From: Flavobacterium sp.
GTDB lineage: Bacteria > Bacteroidota > Bacteroidia > Flavobacteriales > Flavobacteriaceae
NCBI RefSeq assembly: GCF_027484205.1
Contig: NZ_JAIXUB010000024.1
Coordinates: 248,001 to 312,000, forward strand
Direction: 5' to 3'
DNA: 64,000 bases
Shown piece after piece: positions 59,631 through 64,000 of this stretch (its first letter is position 1; every line of letters starts with the position of its first letter). The position numbers were made by a program, and so were the translations under genes. The notes under the pieces were generated by a model, which was given only the letters and a program-made list of their open reading frames with translations, was not told the DNA's origin and did no database searches.

Positions 59631-60425
59631 TTATATTTTCCAATTATTTTTCATTGCTTCTAATTTCGGAATTAAACAAGATTTTGTCTCGTCATTTTCT
59701 GAAACAAAAAGATTGATTTTATCTTCAGCTTTTTTTTCCAACATTATCGAAAGATCGGTTGTTTTAGATTTTCCAAATATTTTTTGTCCGTTTGAGCTTA
59801 GATAATAATAATTTATTAAGATACTTTGTCCAATATTTGTTATTGGTAATCCTGAATTTAGAGTTAATGAAATAATTGTTCCTTCTTTCACGATTCCATT
59901 CTTATACAAATTATAATCTCTTAAAGCAGGAACTAATCCTATAAGTGAAAATATAGAACCTAAAACAAAAAATATAAACGGTAAAGTATAAAATAAATAA
60001 AATGGAAAAGTAAAAGGCTCTAAATTTTGAATTTTAGATTGATTTTCAAAAGTTTTAATCTTTATTTCATTTCCAATTTTCATTTCGTTAGTTTTTTCTA
60101 GATCCATAGTTTGGAATTTGTCAGATTTAGTTAAACCTTTATCTGAAAACTCGTAACTTATTTTTAAAGGATGTTCACCATTTATTGTAACATTATTCAC
60201 TGGTCTTAAATCAGTAATTTTTGCAATTTTTTCAGTTCCATTTTGCTCAATTTTTACAAAATCATATTTTTCATAAGGTTCAAGAAATGAGTTTATCATG
60301 AACAAAACACTTGGCAATAAAATGAAAACTGATGAGAAAACAAATACTATTCCAAGAATTGAGAATGGTTTTCTGTTTTTAATAAGTGTAATTAAATTTG
60401 AAAGTCTAACTTTTCTTTTGGACAT
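59631..60425 (-). CDS. DUF3592-like membrane protein
   Basis: 264 aa with a membrane helix at about 23-45, an extracytoplasmic or soluble loop with EKYDFVKIEQNGTEKIAKITDLR, a helix pair at about 140-165, and a C-terminal domain (YNLYKNGIVKEGTIISLTLN) of DUF3592 pattern. Function unknown. It lies between the peptidase remnant and a secreted hypothetical protein. Confidence 0.7.
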   Translation of the reverse strand: MSKRKVRLSNLITLIKNRKPFSILGIVFVFSSVFILLPSVLFMINSFLEPYEKYDFVKIEQNGTEKIAKITDLRPVNNVTINGEHPLKISYEFSDKGLTKSDKFQTMDLEKTNEMKIGNEIKIKTFENQSKIQNLEPFTFPFYLFYTLPFIFFVLGSIFSLIGLVPALRDYNLYKNGIVKEGTIISLTLNSGLPITNIGQSILINYYYLSSNGQKIFGKSKTTDLSIMLEKKAEDKINLFVSENDETKSCLIPKLEAMKNNWKI

Positions 60426-60600
60426 TTTTTTATTAGTTTAATTTTTACTTTTTTTTAGGAGTATATTACTCAAAATTTCTTTGCTTGGAAAATTAAAAAC
60501 TTTGGAACTTTTTTTGTTATAGTAACCAAATTTTTAGGAAACAAAATTTCATGAACAGAAAAAGCTATTATCTAAAACAGCAGTTAGTCATAGACATGTT

Positions 60601-61425
60601 TTAATTATTAAATATTTCAACTTTTTGTTTGTAACCACTTTTGGATTTCATTAGTATATCAAATTTTTCTGTTTTGAAATACATATTCATTTCTGTATCA
60701 GTTTCATATTTTGAAATGAAATTATTTTTAATATCATAAATCATTATTCCTTTCCCTTGACCATTTGCTGTAACTTCAAATTTAGATGAATTTGTTTCCA
60801 TTGTGAATATAACTACTACATCTAAATTTGCTTTACCATTTGATATACTAATGAGTTTAAAACTTGAATTCATTGAAATATTAATTGTGTCTCCTGAAAT
60901 CGGTATTGATAAGGGAGATTTTCTTGAAAAACTCTCTCCGATTTTTATTTTTCTTTCAGGAAAATTTAATTGAGAAAAAGTAGCTTGTAATGATTCAAGA
61001 ATTGACTTCTTACTATTTTCATCCATACGATTTGATGTAATAGAATCTAGTTTTGGCATTTCACCAATTGTTCCTGTACCATATATTTCTGTTCCTTCTA
61101 ATATAGGTGTTGTTTCACTACTATTTGTCGTTTTAGTGAATTTCATTTTTAAAGGGAAGTTTTTGGAGTTGTACAGTTTTCCAGTAAATACAACTGCTTC
61201 ATTTGTTGAAGATTGATTTGTTATCGTTGGATTTTGAATATTTTTCTTTTTTAAATTTTCTCTTAACTCTTCAGAGCCAATATATTCGAGAGTCGTTTCT
61301 GAAGTTTGTTGAATGATTTGGTTGTATTTTTTTTGAGGACTGTAATATCCTTTGAGAATTATTTCATCTTGTGAATACAATAATGAAAACTGCAATATCG
61401 AGATTAAAAAAAGTATTTTCTTCAT
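60601..61425 (-). CDS. Secreted protein of unknown function
   Basis: 274 aa with signal peptide MKKILFLISILQFSLLYSQ. The mature part is beta-rich, Ser/Thr/Lys-rich, with GTEIYGTGTIGEMPKLDSI and a late GKANLDVVVIFTMETNSSKFEVTANGQGKGIMIYDI segment resembling DUF6263-type exported proteins only loosely. It lies between the intact and decayed peptidase 3' ends. Confidence 0.65.
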   Translation of the reverse strand: MKKILFLISILQFSLLYSQDEIILKGYYSPQKKYNQIIQQTSETTLEYIGSEELRENLKKKNIQNPTITNQSSTNEAVVFTGKLYNSKNFPLKMKFTKTTNSSETTPILEGTEIYGTGTIGEMPKLDSITSNRMDENSKKSILESLQATFSQLNFPERKIKIGESFSRKSPLSIPISGDTINISMNSSFKLISISNGKANLDVVVIFTMETNSSKFEVTANGQGKGIMIYDIKNNFISKYETDTEMNMYFKTEKFDILMKSKSGYKQKVEIFNN

Positions 61426-61553
61426 AAGTAATTTGTTAGCTATTATGTATTTTTAATAAAATCATACACAAAGAACTAAAACAAGTTATATAAGTATGAA
61501 ATAAAAACAAATATAACAAAAACCGATAAAGACTTCATTTTAAATTTTCAATA

Positions 61554-61597
61554 AAAAATCCCAAACTCCAAAGTAATCAATTGGAATTTGGGATTTT
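61554..61597 (-). terminator. Terminator after the DPP-IV-like peptidase gene
   Basis: AATCCCAAACTCCAA / TTGGAATTTGGGATT hairpin (one asymmetric position) with flanking A/T runs. Related to the hairpin at 59478-59515. Confidence 0.8.
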
Positions 61598-61614
61598 GAC
61601 ATTAAGATAAAATC

Positions 61615-63744
61615 TTATTTATTATTTTCAATAATGTAGTTCAAAACTTTAGTCATTAAATGCACTCTGTCTTTTCCAATGACATTGTGTTTGTGCATTG
61701 GATAAGGGAAATAATCTACTTGTTTACCAGCTTCAACAAATTTCTTTACTAATGATAAATTGTGTTGTTCTACAACTACATCATCATTAGTTCCATGAAT
61801 TAAAAGTAGTTTTCCTTTCAAATTCTTTACATGAGTTAGCAAACTTGCTTCTTCAAAACCTTTAGCATTTTCTGTTGGTGTGTCCATGTAGCGTTCGCCA
61901 TACATTACTTCATACCATTTCCAATCTACAACTGGTCCACCAGCAACTCCAACTTTAAATGCGTCAGGTTTTCTTAACATTAACGAATTGGTCATAAATC
62001 CACCATAACTCCAACCGTGAACTGCTAAACGATTTCCGTCAACATAAGGTAATGATTTTAAGTATTCTACACCTTTTATTTGGTCTTCAATTTCGTTAGT
62101 TCCGCATTTTCCGTGAATCACACTTTCAAAAGCAAATCCACGATTATCAGAACCACGATTGTCCACTGTAAATACTAAATAACCTTGCTCTGCCATCCAA
62201 TACATCCATAAATTCGCACCATCTAAATACGAATTCGTAATCATTTGAGCGTGTGGTCCACCATAAACATAAACCATTACAGGATATTTTTTTGTGGCAT
62301 CGAAATTACTTGGTTTGATTAATCTTGTATATAAATCGGTTGTTCCGTCAGCAGCTTTTATCGTTTTGATTTCAGCCGTTCCCATTTCGTAACCATCGTA
62401 TTTATTTTTGCTTTCTAAAAGAGTAATTGCCTTACCTTTTTTGTCGTAAAGTAACGATTTTGATGGTGTTGAATGATTAGAATATTCATCAAAAATCCAA
62501 TTGTAATCGGAAGAAATAGAAACATTATGAACACCTTCATCTTTTGTAATTAAAGTTTGTTTTCCTTTCAAATCAACTTTATAAACTAACATATTTGTTG
62601 GATTTGGACCAGTAGCTTTAAAGTAAATTTCAGTTCCAGTAGGATTTGCACCAATGATTTCTCTGGTTACAAATTTATTATTGGTTAATTGCTTAATCAA
62701 TTTCCCATCAATAGAGTAGTAGTAAAGGTTTTGAAAACCATCTTTTTCGCTATGCCAAACAAAATTATTTGACTTTTCACTTGGGAAAAAAGCATCGTGT
62801 TCTGGTTCAACCCATTTATCGCTAGTTTCATTCAAAAGAGTTTTGATAAATGCACCTGAATTTGCATCATATAAATTCAAACACATATCATTTTGACCAC
62901 GATTTAATTCAGCAATTAATATGAATTTTTCGTCTGGTGTCCAAGTTAGGTTGGTTAAATAATCGTCAGCGTTATTTCTAGGTTTGATAAAAACGGTTTT
63001 TCCTGAAGACAAATTGTAAATTCCAACTTTAGGTTTTTCCGATTTTTGACCAATCATTGGATATTTTATTGAAACCAATTTACCTGGAGTTTCATTAATG
63101 TCTAATAAAGGATAATCAGCAACATCGGTTTCATCTTTTTGATAGAAAGCTAAATGAGATGATTTTGGTGACCAAAAAATTCCACCTGAAATTCCAAATT
63201 CGTTTCTAGAAATTGATTGTCCCGAAACAATATTTTTATCAGTATTGTTAGTTACAGCAATTTTTTCTTTGTTTTTATTTATCAAAAATAAATTGTTTCC
63301 TTCGGTAAAAGCTAAATTTTGTTTCGATTTATCGAAGGTTTGATTTTCGGCTGCTTCTGGAGTTTCTAATAATTCTTTTCCTGATTTAGAAGTCACAGAA
63401 TATGTAAAATATTTTCCGTTTTCAGAAACTAAAATAGTGTTGGCATCTAACCATTCGATACCAAAAAAGTTTTTTAATTTTGTTCCTAAAGCAGTGTTGA
63501 TGTCTGCTAAAGTTGGCGTTTCTAAGGCATTTGGACCTTGCGTTCCTTGTACAAAAGTTGTCCACGAATCTTTAAAATAAACATATTTGTTAGTGTTTGG
63601 AATCCATTGAAAACCTGTCATTTTATCAGCTCCAAATTTTCTTCCTTGTTGTAAAACGCCATCTTCAAGAGTTATTTTTTTCAATTGCGCTTGAGAAGTA
63701 ACCGCAATAAATAAACTGAAGAATAGTATAATTTTTTTGTTCAT
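61615..63744 (-). CDS. S9 family dipeptidyl peptidase IV
   Basis: 709 aa with signal peptide MNKKIILFFSLFIAVTSQAQ. The N-terminal DPP-IV beta-propeller covers about 40-450, and the C-terminal alpha/beta-hydrolase domain has the Ser elbow GWSYGGF (about 575), the Asp in GTNDDVV and the His in PMHKHNV. It removes X-Pro or X-Ala dipeptides in the periplasm or at the outer membrane. A TACCTTTA box (63766-63773, minus) is a plausible -7. A decayed second copy of its 3' end lies about 2 kb downstream. Confidence 0.95.
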   Translation of the reverse strand: MNKKIILFFSLFIAVTSQAQLKKITLEDGVLQQGRKFGADKMTGFQWIPNTNKYVYFKDSWTTFVQGTQGPNALETPTLADINTALGTKLKNFFGIEWLDANTILVSENGKYFTYSVTSKSGKELLETPEAAENQTFDKSKQNLAFTEGNNLFLINKNKEKIAVTNNTDKNIVSGQSISRNEFGISGGIFWSPKSSHLAFYQKDETDVADYPLLDINETPGKLVSIKYPMIGQKSEKPKVGIYNLSSGKTVFIKPRNNADDYLTNLTWTPDEKFILIAELNRGQNDMCLNLYDANSGAFIKTLLNETSDKWVEPEHDAFFPSEKSNNFVWHSEKDGFQNLYYYSIDGKLIKQLTNNKFVTREIIGANPTGTEIYFKATGPNPTNMLVYKVDLKGKQTLITKDEGVHNVSISSDYNWIFDEYSNHSTPSKSLLYDKKGKAITLLESKNKYDGYEMGTAEIKTIKAADGTTDLYTRLIKPSNFDATKKYPVMVYVYGGPHAQMITNSYLDGANLWMYWMAEQGYLVFTVDNRGSDNRGFAFESVIHGKCGTNEIEDQIKGVEYLKSLPYVDGNRLAVHGWSYGGFMTNSLMLRKPDAFKVGVAGGPVVDWKWYEVMYGERYMDTPTENAKGFEEASLLTHVKNLKGKLLLIHGTNDDVVVEQHNLSLVKKFVEAGKQVDYFPYPMHKHNVIGKDRVHLMTKVLNYIIENNK

Positions 63745-63771
63745 AATGTAATTTGTTTGTTGATGTAAAGG

Positions 63772-63816
63772 TATAAAAAAAGGATAATGTTAGTTAGACT
63801 AAAATCATTATCCTTT
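63772..63816 (-). terminator. Terminator of the gene upstream of the peptidase
   Basis: On the minus strand, AAAGGATAATG (63816-63806) pairs with CATTATCCTTT (63789-63779), then a T-run. It follows the partial gene at the window's right edge. Confidence 0.8.
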
Positions 63817-63831
63817 GTTACAATTTTATAA

Positions 63832-63928
63832 AGCACTTCACTTCGATAAACTCAGTGCAAGCTAGTTCAGTGTGAAAATAAGTTAATTATGTAGAAACTC
63901 GCAACCTAGAACTCGCAACCCGAAACTG
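63832..63928. repeat. Intergenic repeat-like spacer
   Basis: Contains GCACTTCACTTCGATAAACT then CAGTGC (a short GCACT/AGTGC dyad), and two AACTCGCAACC units near 63897 and 63910, followed by CGAAACT. Similar phrases recur between genes in flavobacterial genomes from memory; no coding potential. Confidence 0.5.
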
Positions 63929-63931
63929 ATT

Positions 63932-64000
63932 TTAGTCTTCTTCGATTTCAAATTCGGCGTCTTTTTCCCAAATTTCCATTTCGCAAGGTTTGCAATTGAA
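63932..64000 (-). CDS. C-terminus of an unidentified protein with a CxxC motif (partial)
   Basis: The last 22 codons of a minus-strand gene whose start lies beyond the window: FNCKPCEMEIWEKDAEFEIEED and stop (split here as FNCKPCEMEIW / EKDAEFEIEED). The CxxC near an acidic C-terminus suggests metal or redox binding. Too short to identify. Confidence 0.6.
   Translation of the reverse strand, partial: FNCKPCEMEIWEKDAEFEIEED

Overview
The window is AT-rich chromosomal DNA from a member of the Bacteroidota, most likely Flavobacterium or a close relative in the Flavobacteriaceae. The evidence is type IX secretion (T9SS) sorting domains at several C-termini, an FecI/FecR/TonB cascade, repeated promoter boxes of the form TAnnTTTG, tRNA genes without encoded CCA, a split transketolase, and a crtI-crtB-crtZ zeaxanthin-type pigment operon. 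There is no rRNA operon, prophage, transposase or CRISPR array. Most of it is ordinary core chromosome with small accessory insertions.

Layout. 0-3.2 kb: the start of a giant repeat-bearing surface protein, truncated by the window edge. 3.8-5.6 kb: argS. 5.6-12.9 kb: a cell-surface signalling block (ECF sigma factor, T9SS surface protein, FecR anti-sigma, TonB receptor) with two divergent acidic lipoproteins; the surface protein and the first lipoprotein share a two-block promoter. 13-15.8 kb: ffh, folD and an acetyltransferase. 15.8-22.7 kb: exported and haem proteins (YceI, c-type cytochromes, ankyrin protein, DUF5777 barrel, CRTAC1-like protein). 22.8-27.6 kb: thioesterase, rmuC, and RNA-modification genes. 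27.7-34.7 kb: a cobalamin uptake locus with a B12 riboswitch before a BtuB-like receptor and a divergent btuF-btuC-btuD set. That set is split by a GxxExxY gene lying between copies of a repeat. 34.7-38.4 kb: S41 peptidase and a second ECF operon with two DUF4252 proteins. 38.4-42.2 kb: carotenoid operon and its MerR/B12-binding regulator, whose promoters share an unusual inverted repeat. 42.3-54.4 kb: three tRNAs and housekeeping genes (aroK, phosphoribosyltransferase, hslR-like, transketolase halves, tgt, an LptF/LptG permease, accA, dnaB). 54.5-57.3 kb: a small signalling island of two tiny membrane proteins, a 103-aa protein, a multi-TM protein, a histidine kinase and a NarL-type regulator, bracketed by two matching palindromic promoters. 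57.4-64 kb: an exported amidotransferase-like protein, lipoprotein and hypothetical genes, a decayed fragment of a DPP-IV-like peptidase gene, and an intact copy of that peptidase.

How parts connect. Cobalamin taken up by the Btu system is the expected chromophore of the MerR regulator, so B12 supply may feed into light control of carotenoids. The ECF block looks like one regulon read in two directions. The two-component island appears autoregulated through matched operators. The promoter and operator claims come from reading shared sequence and spacing; none has been tested here.
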